From Oscillatoria sp. FACHB-1407 (lineage in GTDB: Bacteria > Cyanobacteriota > Cyanobacteriia > Elainellales > Elainellaceae), in the NCBI RefSeq assembly GCF_014697545.1, contig NZ_JACJSA010000007.1, positions 248,001 to 312,000 of the forward strand: a stretch of 64,000 nt of DNA. The letters run 5' to 3'. A model generated the notes under the pieces. That model made no database searches. It had not been told where the DNA came from and worked only from the letters and a program-made list of their open reading frames with translations. A program made the translations under genes and the position numbers. Within the stretch, counting starts at the first letter, position 1; each line of letters opens with the position of its first letter. Shown in pieces: positions 15,667-24,580 of this stretch.

Positions 15667-15932
15667 GGCAGTGGTGTCCCCCAATGCCTGGTTCTTGAAC
15701 TCATTGCATCGGTTTTTCAATCTGGGGGAATTGATTTACCAATCTCCTTTTAAGATACAAAAGGGATTAAAAACTTCATTTGCAGATCACTTCTAAGCCC
15801 AAAATTTTTTTGTAAAAACCATCTCTTTTCTTCTTTCCTCTTATCCTTTAGCCTTTATCGTTCATCCTTGCTCATAAGCCTTTATCGTTCATCCTTTTTC
15901 CCTCTTAGTTTCTTCTCTTTCAGGTGTAATCG
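15667..15932. repeat. Right target duplication, end of dispersed repeat copy 2, and STRR
   Basis: GGCAGTGGT (15667-15675) is the right target duplication. The interrupted repeat resumes with TGTCCCCCAATGCCTGGTTCT. 15830-15905 holds TTTATCGTTCATCC heptamer pairs twice. No gene. Confidence 0.8.
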
Positions 15933-17711
15933 GTGTTTAACTTCCGTCGTTGGTTGGGAAAGCCACTCAGATTCTGGGTGATGGGGGCGATCGCTGCTCT
16001 GGTCACGGTGTTGAGCGGGGCGATCGCTCTGGCTGATCAACCGTTGTTTGTGGCATATCCGCCTGATGGGCATGAGACAACGGCTGCCAAAATTTTCCTG
16101 ATTGGAACGGCTCCCCCCGACGGTGAGGTAACGGTCAACGGGCAACCGATTCGCCGCAGTCCTGCGGGACATTTTGCTCCCAGTTTTCCGCTGGAGATGG
16201 GCGACAATTTATTTACTCTGCGTCACAGTGACCAGGAGTTGACGATTCGGGTCAACCGCCAATCGACTGCACCCGTCACTCCAACGGGAACTGCCTTTGC
16301 AGAGGGGTCGCTGACTCCAGTCGTTGATATCGCCCGTTTGCCAGGAGAACCCATTTGTTTTGAGGCGATCGCCCCAGCCAATGCCACAGTCACGGTGACT
16401 GTAGGCACGCAAACGATTCCCGTGTTGCCGCAAAGCAACGCAACGGATCTACCTCCCAACTCAGCAGTGCTCACGGATCAGAGCCAACCGATTGCAACGA
16501 ACACTGCCCAACCTTATCGGGGTTGTGCTCCGTTCAACCAGGTTGGTGATCTAGGGCAACCCCAGTTTCAACTGGTGTCGGGTGGTCAGACCATTCAGCA
16601 AATGGCTCCCGGTCGAGTGACGATCCTTTCACCAACGAACCCAACGGTGATTGAAGTGATTTCAGCCGGGACGGCGCGTACAGGACCCAGCACCGACTAT
16701 TCTCGTTTAACCCCCCTGCCTATAGGGACAAGAGCCGCTGTGACCGGGCGAGAGGGAAACTGGTTTCGACTCGACTATGGAGCCTGGATTCGGGGCACTG
16801 ATGTGCAAGTGGTGCCCAACGCCGCTTTGCCTCAGACGCTGATTCGCGGAGTCACGTCTCGCCAGGTTGAAGGCGCGACGGAGATTGTTTTCCCGTTGCA
16901 GGTGCCCGTCCCCGTGACCGTACAACAGGGCGATCGCACCTTCACACTGACCCTGCACAACATCACCGCTCAAACCGACACCATTTTTTTGAACGATGAC
17001 CCCCTGATCGAACGACTCGATTGGCAACAACCCGCTCCCGGTAAGGCGCAATATACTTTCAACCTGAAGTCAAATCAGCAGTGGGGTTACAGCCTGCGCT
17101 ATGAGGGCACCAGCCTAATTTTGAAATTGCGGCATCCTCCCGTGCTATCGGGGCGATCGCTTACAGGAGCTACTATTCTGCTCGATCCGGGGCATGGTGG
17201 CCCTGAAGATTTAGGAGCACGTGGACCCACGGGATACCCCGAAAAGGATGTAGCTCTGGCAGTCTCACTGCTGTTGCGCGATGAGCTAATCGAACGGGGA
17301 GCAACAGTTGCCATAACCCGCACAACTGATGTTGATTTACCTCTACAAGATCGAGTGAGTGCCATTGAGCAGCTAGAGCCGACGATCGCCCTCAGTGTCC
17401 ACTACAACGCCTTACCCGACAGTGGCGACGCAGAAAACACCGCTGGAATTGGCACCTTTTGGTACAACACCCAGGCACACAGCCTTGCCGTGTTTCTGCA
17501 CAATTATCTGGTGGAAAAGGGCGATCGCCCCTCCTATGGGGTGTTTTGGAATAATCTCGCCCTGACGCGCCCCACCATCGCCCCATGCGTGTTGCTCGAA
17601 TTGGGATTTATGATCAACCCCAACGAGTTTGAGTGGATTGTTGACCCCACCGCTCAACGTCGGTTGGCAGACACGCTGGCAGATGGCATTGAGGAATGGT
17701 TAAAAGGTTGA
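15933..17711 (+). CDS. N-acetylmuramoyl-L-alanine amidase, AmiC-like, with SH3-type domain
   Basis: 592 residues from a GTG at 15933. The N-terminal hydrophobic segment (LRFWVMGAIAALVTVLSGAI) exports the protein. Residues ~230-290 resemble a bacterial SH3 domain (VIEVISAGTARTGPSTDYSR). The catalytic Amidase_3 domain (~410-590) has the zinc ligands in DPGHGG, YPEKD and SVHYN and the catalytic Glu in LLELGFMINP. It would cleave the amide between MurNAc and the stem peptide in the periplasm, and in filamentous cyanobacteria AmiC-type amidases also drill septal nanopores. The motif set is complete, so it should be active. The N-terminal half is Thr/Pro-rich with repeated beta-sandwich character. 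Confidence 0.93.
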   Translation: MFNFRRWLGKPLRFWVMGAIAALVTVLSGAIALADQPLFVAYPPDGHETTAAKIFLIGTAPPDGEVTVNGQPIRRSPAGHFAPSFPLEMGDNLFTLRHSDQELTIRVNRQSTAPVTPTGTAFAEGSLTPVVDIARLPGEPICFEAIAPANATVTVTVGTQTIPVLPQSNATDLPPNSAVLTDQSQPIATNTAQPYRGCAPFNQVGDLGQPQFQLVSGGQTIQQMAPGRVTILSPTNPTVIEVISAGTARTGPSTDYSRLTPLPIGTRAAVTGREGNWFRLDYGAWIRGTDVQVVPNAALPQTLIRGVTSRQVEGATEIVFPLQVPVPVTVQQGDRTFTLTLHNITAQTDTIFLNDDPLIERLDWQQPAPGKAQYTFNLKSNQQWGYSLRYEGTSLILKLRHPPVLSGRSLTGATILLDPGHGGPEDLGARGPTGYPEKDVALAVSLLLRDELIERGATVAITRTTDVDLPLQDRVSAIEQLEPTIALSVHYNALPDSGDAENTAGIGTFWYNTQAHSLAVFLHNYLVEKGDRPSYGVFWNNLALTRPTIAPCVLLELGFMINPNEFEWIVDPTAQRRLADTLADGIEEWLKG

Positions 17712-17737
17712 GAATCCCTGGCGTTGTCAGGACAAAA

Positions 17738-19009
17738 TCAACGCGATCGCAATAGCTGTCGTGCTTCGGTTAAGTTGTCTTTAGCAAACGAATAGTTTGG
17801 GTCAATTGCCAGTGCCCGCTCATACTCGGCGATCGCTGCCTCTAGATTACCTTGCTGCTGAAGGGCATACCCTAAATTACTATGAGCTAGAGTGTGAGCA
17901 CTGGTAGGGACACCTGATTGATCAGGCAAACTTAAGGCACGACGATAATTGTCAATGGCTTCGCTCAGGTTGCCCTGGTCCTCTAACGCTAATCCTAAAT
18001 TGTTGTAGGCAAACGCATTGCCTGGATTCAGTTGAATCCCCCGACGATAATTGTCAATGGCTTCGCTCAAGTTACCCTGTTCCGCTAACGCATTTCCCAG
18101 GTCAATGTAAACAGGAGCATAGTCTGGGTCAAGTTCGATCACCCGACGATAGCTGGCGATCGCCTCACTTAAATTCCCCTGGTTGTGCAGAACCAGTCCC
18201 AAGCCATAATGAGCATTGGCATAGTCCGGGTCAATTTCGGTAGCACGGCGATAGTTGATGGCTGCTTCGCTCAGGTTGCCCTCTTCAGCCAACCCCAACC
18301 CTAAAGCAAAAAAAGCATAGTCATAGTTGGGGTCGAGTTGAATGGCACGGCGGTAATTAGCGATCGCCTCAGTCAAATTCCTCTGGTCATACAAGGCATC
18401 CCCCAAAGCAGCATAAGCATAGGCATAGTTAGGGTCGAGTTGAATGGCACGGCGGTAATTAGCGATCGCCTCAGTCAAATTCCCCTGCATATGCAACGTG
18501 CTTCCTAGTCCGCTGTAAGCGTAGGCATAGCCTGGATCAAGTTGAATAGCACGTCTAAGGGTCGTGATGGCTTCACGAAGATTGCCCTCGTCACCCAATG
18601 CCCACCCCAACCCGGCATAAGCATAGGCATCATCTGGGTTAAGCTCAATGGCACGACGGAAGTTTGCAATTGCCTCAACCAGATTTCCCTGGTTATACAG
18701 AGCATTCCCTAAGCCACCATAAGCAAATGAATTGGTTGGGTCAAGTTGAATGGCACGGCGGTAATTGGCGATCGCCTCAATCAGGTTGCCCTGTTCGTAG
18801 AGGGCATTTCCCAGATTACTGTGAGCACTAGAATCGGTGGGATCGAGTTGGATAACCCTGCGAAAAATCCGTTCAGCTTCTTGATAATTGCCTGACTCGC
18901 CTGCTGCGATACCTTGCTGATATAAATCATTAATACTTTGAGCAGCAACAACAGTAGGAACTGAAACCAGAGAGAGGGTGAGCAAGAGGGGAAATAACCG
19001 ACGCAGCAT
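17738..19009 (-). CDS. Exported tetratricopeptide-repeat protein (11 TPRs)
   Basis: 423 residues. A signal peptide (LLLTLSLVSVPTVVAAQS, cleavage near residue 23) is followed by eleven 34-residue TPRs, nearly all ending in variants of AIANYRRAIQLDP and carrying a G-N-L insertion motif (QGNLTEAIANY). The repeats form a superhelical scaffold for protein binding in the periplasm or lumen; no enzymatic domain is seen. At DNA level, 18330-18381 and 18432-18483 are identical over 52 bp at exactly one repeat (102 bp) spacing, which shows recent repeat duplication or conversion. The C-terminal unit is the least conserved. Convergent with the amidase gene. Confidence 0.92.
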   Translation of the reverse strand: MLRRLFPLLLTLSLVSVPTVVAAQSINDLYQQGIAAGESGNYQEAERIFRRVIQLDPTDSSAHSNLGNALYEQGNLIEAIANYRRAIQLDPTNSFAYGGLGNALYNQGNLVEAIANFRRAIELNPDDAYAYAGLGWALGDEGNLREAITTLRRAIQLDPGYAYAYSGLGSTLHMQGNLTEAIANYRRAIQLDPNYAYAYAALGDALYDQRNLTEAIANYRRAIQLDPNYDYAFFALGLGLAEEGNLSEAAINYRRATEIDPDYANAHYGLGLVLHNQGNLSEAIASYRRVIELDPDYAPVYIDLGNALAEQGNLSEAIDNYRRGIQLNPGNAFAYNNLGLALEDQGNLSEAIDNYRRALSLPDQSGVPTSAHTLAHSNLGYALQQQGNLEAAIAEYERALAIDPNYSFAKDNLTEARQLLRSR

Positions 19010-19206
19010 ATGGGTTTGGATGGAAGTGTCGAACGGGTTTATCGTAATCCTTGGTCAGCAAAAACTAACCTTAGTTTAGCCGAGACACTCCCAATAAGAA
19101 CACGTCAAGAGAAAAATAGATTTAGAACTAATAATTGAACCATCGGAATGAGTTAAACCTCTCCTAATCAAGAGACTTACTCTGTATTAAATGTGTGGAA
19201 AACTGG

Positions 19207-20337
19207 TTAATTAAAATTTAGTCTTAACAGCGAGAGATCATCATCAAACGTATCAATTTGATTTAACTCTCTTACTTTTCTAAGAATTTCATCTAAGTCA
19301 GAAGTATCGTTTACCGTTGTGAGTAAATGAATGAAGTGGTTTAACCCCCAGGCATCCATATCTGTTTGATTAAAGTCATAAATACCATCACTAAACACAT
19401 ACAGTGTGCTGTTTACCGGAACATCCTGACGCTCACTACTGTAGGTCGTATCGGCAACCATACCAATAGGCAACCCAAAGGTTCTCAACTGTTTAACCTG
19501 TGGGGTTGTGTCAGCGGTAGGTGATACTAAAACTGCTGGAGGATGCCCTGCACTGGCGTAGGTTAACTGACGTTTTGCATGGTTATAAACCCCGTACCAG
19601 ATGGTGAAATATTTGTCATTTTGGCTGTCCATTTGGAAGGTTTCATTTAACACCCGCAATACGTCATGGGGTTGATAGAAATTAGCATCAGGTAAGGATT
19701 GCGATCGCAACAAATTCAACACTGTAATTGAGGGCAAAGCAGCCCCCAAGCCATGCCCCGACACGTCCAACAAATACATGACTAAATAGTCTGGATCGAG
19801 CCAGTAACAATCAAAACAATCACCTCCCAATTGTCGCGACGGAATAAAGCGCGAATGGAGGGATACTTTGCCTGTAAAGGATGTTGGTAGAAGAGATTGC
19901 ACGTAGGTTGCTGCCTCTGCAAATTCGGCTTCTAAAATCTGCTTTTGTCGTTGCAGATCAATGTTGACCTGATGAAGGCGTAACCCTGCTCTGACCCGGG
20001 CTTGCAATTCGCTGATCTCAATGGGTTTAGAGAGAAAATCATCTGCACCTGTATCCAACCCTTTGACTCGATCCTCCAGTGCTCCTCGTGCAGTCAACAA
20101 AATAAAGAAGGTAGCCGAGAGGGTTGGTTCAGCTTTGACCAGGCGACAAACCTCTAACCCATCAATAATGGGCATCATCCAATCACAGATGATCAACGCT
20201 GGACAAAGTTGTCGTGCTAGAGTAATCCCTTCTTCGCCATTAGTGGCTTCTATGACTTCATAGCCGTGAGTTTTGAGCGATCGCTTGAGAATCAACCGAA
20301 TCGTTGGGTCGTCATCAATGACGAGAATTTGAGCCAT
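19207..20337 (-). CDS. Response regulator-PP2C phosphatase (RsbU/SpoIIE type)
   Basis: 376 residues. Receiver domain ~1-120: acidic pocket in VIDDDP, phospho-acceptor Asp in LIICDWMMPI (~residue 52), conserved Lys in FLSKPIEISEL. A short coiled coil (~125-150) leads to a PP2C_SIG domain (~165-376) with RQLGGDCFDCYWL and MYLLDVSGHGLGAALPS. It should dephosphorylate a STAS anti-anti-sigma-type protein when its receiver is phosphorylated. The divergent neighbour at 20510 encodes an RsbW-like ATPase, and an Hpt protein follows, so this locus looks like a partner-switching/phosphorelay set. No STAS protein or sensor kinase is present nearby. Confidence 0.92.
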   Translation of the reverse strand: MAQILVIDDDPTIRLILKRSLKTHGYEVIEATNGEEGITLARQLCPALIICDWMMPIIDGLEVCRLVKAEPTLSATFFILLTARGALEDRVKGLDTGADDFLSKPIEISELQARVRAGLRLHQVNIDLQRQKQILEAEFAEAATYVQSLLPTSFTGKVSLHSRFIPSRQLGGDCFDCYWLDPDYLVMYLLDVSGHGLGAALPSITVLNLLRSQSLPDANFYQPHDVLRVLNETFQMDSQNDKYFTIWYGVYNHAKRQLTYASAGHPPAVLVSPTADTTPQVKQLRTFGLPIGMVADTTYSSERQDVPVNSTLYVFSDGIYDFNQTDMDAWGLNHFIHLLTTVNDTSDLDEILRKVRELNQIDTFDDDLSLLRLNFN

Positions 20338-20509
20338 GATTACTGCATCATTATTTAAAAGTTCATAATTGATTTGTCTTAGACCCTGATTTTTTAAATA
20401 GTTATGCTTAGAGAAGCTAAATTTGCTGTTGGGTAATTGATAGGATTGAAGCTACAAAGGAAAGCAGTAGAGTTCAATTAATAATCCCTCAGCGAAAGGA
20501 TTTTGTAAA

Positions 20510-20929
20510 TTGCAATCACCTTTGAAAGCTCAACTTCGCGCTAATACCGATCTTCATGCTCTGGCTCAAGTTTTAGCATGGTTTGATCAATTTAACCATT
20601 CCATGATTCCACATCCAGTCTGGTTGCAGTGCCAACTTGCGCTAGCAGAAGGGTTTACAAACGCAGTTCGTCATGCCCATAGAGGTCAACCGAACGATAC
20701 GGCGATCGACATTGAAGTGACGATTTCAGATGGTTGTTTAGAAATCCGAATCTGGGACGTTGGAGCAGGATTTGACTTGGAAAAAACCCTGGCTAAGTTG
20801 TCGCAAGAGGTGAATTATGAAGCCGAAGGAGGACGAGGTCTGAAGTTGATGAAACGGATGGCAGATGTATTAACCTACACTCGAACGGATGATGAACGAA
20901 ATTGCTTATTAGTCATCAAGAAATTTTAG
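20510..20929 (+). CDS. RsbW-like anti-sigma/serine kinase ATPase (HATPase_c)
   Basis: 139 residues from a TTG at 20510, preceded by AAAGGA nine bases upstream. GHKL ATPase motifs: N-box LALAEGFTNAVRHAH (~43-57), G1 box IWDVGAGFD (~84-92), G2 GGRGLKLMKRM (~107-117). Such proteins bind and phosphorylate STAS-domain partners and release or hold a sigma factor. The nearby RsbU-like phosphatase, divergently transcribed 172 bp away, would oppose this kinase activity. No ATG gives a better frame start. It ends one base before the convergent Hpt gene's stop. Confidence 0.88.
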   Translation: MQSPLKAQLRANTDLHALAQVLAWFDQFNHSMIPHPVWLQCQLALAEGFTNAVRHAHRGQPNDTAIDIEVTISDGCLEIRIWDVGAGFDLEKTLAKLSQEVNYEAEGGRGLKLMKRMADVLTYTRTDDERNCLLVIKKF

Positions 20930-20930
20930 G

Positions 20931-21266
20931 CTAATTGTTAATAGATAGCGATTCAATCAACTCCTCTAATTGCTTTAGAGCCTGTTCCAAGCTCTCTACG
21001 AATGGGTTGATGGTTGTTATTTCTTTAAAGAAAACCTGCTCTTCTAGTAAGTCGGCTGTAGTTTGAATTGATGTAATGCCCATATTGGCACTCGCTCCTT
21101 TAATGTGGTGGGCAATTTGTTTGATTTCCAGGAAGTCCTCAAGGGCGATCGCTCGCCTCAACTGTTTAATTTGAGTGTGAGTATCAGTCGTAAAGAGTTG
21201 GAGTAACTCTAACTCAAAGGCAGTGTTGCCATCAGCAATTTGGTGAAGATGCGCCCAATCTATCAT
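20931..21266 (-). CDS. Histidine phosphotransfer (Hpt) domain protein
   Basis: 111 residues, a single all-helical Hpt module. The phospho-accepting His is in the classic HHIKGASANMG motif (residues ~52-62, HxxKGxxxN). It would shuttle phosphate between a hybrid kinase and a receiver domain, possibly the receiver of the RsbU-like phosphatase encoded two genes away. No kinase is encoded here, so partners must be elsewhere. Tail-to-tail with the RsbW-like gene, with a one-base gap between stop codons. Confidence 0.88.
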   Translation of the reverse strand: MIDWAHLHQIADGNTAFELELLQLFTTDTHTQIKQLRRAIALEDFLEIKQIAHHIKGASANMGITSIQTTADLLEEQVFFKEITTINPFVESLEQALKQLEELIESLSINN

Positions 21267-21351
21267 TCGTGATTAACCGTAATCCTTGATCCAGATCTTG
21301 TTAACTAGATGCAATCAATTCAAGTTTGCTTGCATGATGACCACTGTGTCC

Positions 21352-21510
21352 CTACTCATCTGCAATCAACCAGGCAAACAGTGCCAAAATAATCGCGAGA
21401 TTGCCCCATCCCGGTAAGCTAAACCAGCTTAAAACGTGTTGAACTACGGATATAAAGTCCACAAATAGCAAAGTCAGGAATAAGCTTACAGCGAGTAGAA
21501 AAAACTCCAT
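21352..21510 (-). CDS. Small membrane protein, 52 residues, unknown function
   Basis: An ATG at 21510 (minus strand) opens a 52-codon frame ending in TAG. It encodes two hydrophobic stretches, FFLLAVSLFLTLLFVDFI and GNLAIILALFAWLIA, joined by SVVQHVLSWFSLPGW, so it would be a two-pass membrane protein. No Shine-Dalgarno is obvious. The support is the coherent hydrophobic pattern and fit within an otherwise empty 389-bp gap. No family was recognised, and an accidental frame cannot be excluded. Confidence 0.5.
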   Translation of the reverse strand: MEFFLLAVSLFLTLLFVDFISVVQHVLSWFSLPGWGNLAIILALFAWLIADE

Positions 21511-21655
21511 TATTGATGATTGTTTGAGTAGTGGTATAAACCTGATATTCAGAACTACTGATGATCTATTTACATACCAGAACCGAAATTTCTGGAAGAA
21601 TTAGCTGATTGAATAGCTCTCTAAACTGTCTTGCTGGATCTCAGACCAACAGTGA

Positions 21656-21844
21656 TTATCCTTCGTATTCACTATTAATCTCAATATCTAATGTATCCTC
21701 ATCAATCACAACATACAAAACATTAGGACGACAACAGACCTGGCAATCCTCCACATAGGATTGTTGCCCTCCGGCACTCACATCCACAAAGGTCAGGTTA
21801 GGCTCACCACAATAGGCACAACTAAACTCGGCTGTATTTTCCAT
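21656..21844 (-). CDS. Small CPXCG-type cysteine-rich protein
   Basis: 62 residues with two cysteine pairs: CAYCGEPN near the N-terminus and CQVCCRPN at ~35-42, likely a single zinc-binding knuckle pair. This pattern and the acidic C-terminus (IDEDTLDIEINSEYEG) match the small 'CPXCG motif-containing cysteine-rich protein' family of cyanobacteria and proteobacteria, whose function is unknown. Here the first motif is CAYCG, so the Pro is replaced by Ala. The gene stands alone between the small membrane protein and the recombinase. Confidence 0.85.
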   Translation of the reverse strand: MENTAEFSCAYCGEPNLTFVDVSAGGQQSYVEDCQVCCRPNVLYVVIDEDTLDIEINSEYEG

Positions 21845-21991
21845 TACTACGAGGTCGGCTTACTTTAATCATTATTGTCAGTTTGATAATTCCAAACAAG
21901 TAGGGTTTTAGTGAGGATTTGGTGGGTTGTGATCTGTTTTTTATCCCACAAAATGCTGAGGTTGACCCACTTTGTTAATGCCTGGTAGACG

Positions 21992-23170
21992 TTAATGCTT
22001 GGTAGACAAGGATGCTAGTTGCGATCGATGTAGCGCAGCTTCTACAGCTTGTTGTTGGTCGCGCCGCGTGATCCAGCGGTGGTAAGTGCGGGTATGAACC
22101 GTAACCGAGTGCCCCATCATCCGGGCGGCGACTGTATCGGGTAAGCCAATGTGGATTGTTCGCACTGCCCAGGCATGGCGCAGGTCATAGGGGGAGAAGG
22201 GCAGATTGTACCGCCGAAATTGCACGCTAACTAATTGCCCAATGCGTTGCAGGGTGGTTTGGGTCAGATCTGTGTTTACTGGGGGTAACTCAACCTGGCG
22301 CAGGTTGAATCGCTCCACCCAATCCGGGTAAAAGGGCCACACTTCATGATGTCCTGTTTTGGTCGTGTCGAGAACTTCAATCGAGGCTTCTCGGTTACCC
22401 TGTTGCAAGGCAGTGTAATCGCAAAAGAAAACCTCATGGTTTCGCAAACCATAGGTTGCCATGATGCCGTAGACAAATCGCCAGGTTGGGTTGGGGATGG
22501 TGTCGTAGACAGCCAAAATTTCTTCATCGGAGGGCAGATCGCGGGCTTGGGTTTGGCTCACGCCATAATTCCCCCAAAACGATTTCAGGTCGGTGGGTAA
22601 CTCGATGTCTAAAAAGCTGGCGAAGGCTCCCAGAGCAGTGCAACAGATTTGCCGACTGCGGGAATTAGCCTTGGTGGCTTGAACGGTGGCGTAGATTGCT
22701 TCTGGCAGACTCAAGTTGGAGCGGGACTGGGCGATCGCCTGTAGTTTTCGTAAATAGGGTTCATAGGCGGTTGTCCAGGTCGCTTTAGCCGAAGCGGCTT
22801 TGGTGCGGTGAGACTGTGCCAAAAAGTGTTGCTGGAAGGCTTGAACCTGTTCTGCCAGATCCATCTGGTTGAGCCGTTTGCCTCCGCCCACCATCAGATA
22901 AGGTTTCCAGCTAAAGGTATTCTGAATGAGTTGTGCAGCAATGATCTTGGCTTCTTGCTCTGCTTGTTTCAACCCAGTGGGCGTAGCAGGAAGGTTGAGG
23001 CTGAGCCGTTGTTGATGGGGACGCAGGCGATCGCTACCCGGACGAGGAGGCAACGTTCCCCGCAGGCTCAACTTTTCACCCCGACGTTCGACCTGCAAGC
23101 CTAACTGTGCCGATTTGAGGCGTTGATTGATCTGCAAAATCCGGGTGTCAATGGAAGATAAATCCGTCAT
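21992..23170 (-). CDS. Tyrosine recombinase/site-specific integrase
   Basis: 392 residues. The N-terminal ~200 residues form a DNA-binding arm region. The catalytic domain shows Arg I in ATYGLRNHEV (~240-249), the second box PYDLRHAWAVR (~329-339), and MGHSVTVHTRTYHRWI with the nucleophile Tyr near residue 365. The usual HxxR box reads YxLRH, as in several cyanobacterial integrases. No excisionase, phage gene or attachment-site repeats are visible, and the neighbours are housekeeping genes, so it may be a resident recombinase rather than part of an intact element. All catalytic residues appear present. Confidence 0.9.
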   Translation of the reverse strand: MTDLSSIDTRILQINQRLKSAQLGLQVERRGEKLSLRGTLPPRPGSDRLRPHQQRLSLNLPATPTGLKQAEQEAKIIAAQLIQNTFSWKPYLMVGGGKRLNQMDLAEQVQAFQQHFLAQSHRTKAASAKATWTTAYEPYLRKLQAIAQSRSNLSLPEAIYATVQATKANSRSRQICCTALGAFASFLDIELPTDLKSFWGNYGVSQTQARDLPSDEEILAVYDTIPNPTWRFVYGIMATYGLRNHEVFFCDYTALQQGNREASIEVLDTTKTGHHEVWPFYPDWVERFNLRQVELPPVNTDLTQTTLQRIGQLVSVQFRRYNLPFSPYDLRHAWAVRTIHIGLPDTVAARMMGHSVTVHTRTYHRWITRRDQQQAVEAALHRSQLASLSTKH

Positions 23171-23339
23171 GAAATGTTGAAAATGGAGGTTAGATAGGGC
23201 TAAGTTTTAAGGTGAATTTAAGCTATAAACAACTCTAATAGGTGTGATAGAGTCTTTGCTGTTGCAAGATGTTTGCAATAGGGTTTCCATTGTTAAAATT
23301 ATTGAAAAATATTAAAACGCTAGGGAACGTGTAATCACT

Positions 23340-24503
23340 ATGGGTCGTTTTGGGGTTTTACTGCTCAACTTGGGGGGACCAGATCAATTGGAGGACGTTC
23401 GTCCATTCCTATTTAATCTGTTCTCTGACCCAGAAATCATCCGGTTGCCTTTCCCATGGCTGCAAAAGCCCCTGGCATGGTTTATTTCGACCTCTCGCGC
23501 CCGCAAGTCGCAGGAAAACTATAAGCAGATTGGGGGCGGTTCTCCGTTGCGCCGCATCACGGAAGAGCAAGCCCAGGCGTTGCAGGAAGCCCTGAAGCAC
23601 AAGGGACACGACGCGCAGGTTTATGTGGGGATGCGCTATTGGTATCCGTTCACGGAGGAGGCGATCGCCCGCATCAAGCGCGATGGCGTTGATCAACTCG
23701 TGATTTTGCCCCTATATCCTCAGTTTTCGATTAGCACGAGCGGTTCTAGTTTTCGGTTGTTAGATGACCTCTGGAAAGAAGACCCTGCGCTGCAAAAGGT
23801 GGAGCATACGGTCATCCCCTCCTGGTATGACAGCCCTGGCTACTTACAGGCGATGGCTCAGTTGATTGCCCAAGAGTTAGACCAATTTCCTAACCCCGAT
23901 GCCGTTCATATTTTCTTCAGTGCTCATGGTGTGCCTGTGAGTTACGTTGAGGAGGCAGGTGACCCCTATCAGCAAGAGATCGAAGCGTGTACGGCGTTGA
24001 TCATGCAGACGCTGAATCGCCCTAATGCGCACACTCTGGCGTATCAGAGCCGTGTGGGTCCAGTGGAGTGGCTACAACCCTATACAGAGGATGCGATCGC
24101 TGAGTTAGCTGCTCAAGGCGTTGAGAATCTCTTGGTCGTGCCCATCAGTTTCGTCTCCGAGCACATTGAAACCCTCCAGGAAATTGACATCGAGTATCGA
24201 GAAATTGCGGAACAAGCTGGAATTCACCATTTTCAACGGGTTCCGGCACTGAATACGCATCCGGTTTTTATTGAAGATCTCGCCAATATGGTTGTAAATG
24301 CCCTCAACAATCCACCTGTGGGGTTGAGTACCGTGATGCGACCTCAAAAGCAAGTGAAGATCTATCCACCAGAGCGATGGGAATGGGGCTTGACTACGAC
24401 TGCTGAAGTCTGGAACGGACGTTTAGCGATGTTGGGCTTTATTGCGCTGATCATCGAGCTAATTAGCGGACATGGTCCCCTTCATTTCGTTGGGTTGCTT
24501 TAG
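23340..24503 (+). CDS. hemH: Ferrochelatase with C-terminal chlorophyll-binding-like (CAB/HLIP) segment
   Basis: 387 residues. Ferrochelatase core ~1-320: [20 protein letters not shown] start, [10 protein letters not shown], the metal-site His and Glu in [11 protein letters not shown] and [13 protein letters not shown]. It inserts Fe2+ into protoporphyrin IX, the last step of heme b synthesis, at the membrane. After a Pro/Lys linker the C-terminus carries [20 protein letters not shown] plus a hydrophobic helix. This is the single-helix CAB motif that cyanobacterial and plastid ferrochelatases share with high-light-inducible proteins; it may bind chlorophyll and promote dimerisation. The length agrees with cyanobacterial HemH. 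Confidence 0.97.
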   Translation: MGRFGVLLLNLGGPDQLEDVRPFLFNLFSDPEIIRLPFPWLQKPLAWFISTSRARKSQENYKQIGGGSPLRRITEEQAQALQEALKHKGHDAQVYVGMRYWYPFTEEAIARIKRDGVDQLVILPLYPQFSISTSGSSFRLLDDLWKEDPALQKVEHTVIPSWYDSPGYLQAMAQLIAQELDQFPNPDAVHIFFSAHGVPVSYVEEAGDPYQQEIEACTALIMQTLNRPNAHTLAYQSRVGPVEWLQPYTEDAIAELAAQGVENLLVVPISFVSEHIETLQEIDIEYREIAEQAGIHHFQRVPALNTHPVFIEDLANMVVNALNNPPVGLSTVMRPQKQVKIYPPERWEWGLTTTAEVWNGRLAMLGFIALIIELISGHGPLHFVGLL

Positions 24504-24580
24504 ATTGGGCTGCTTTAACTCAGTCGGTGGGTGGAGGTACAATGAGCCACCAATTAGATCCATCCGCTTAGGCTACTGAG

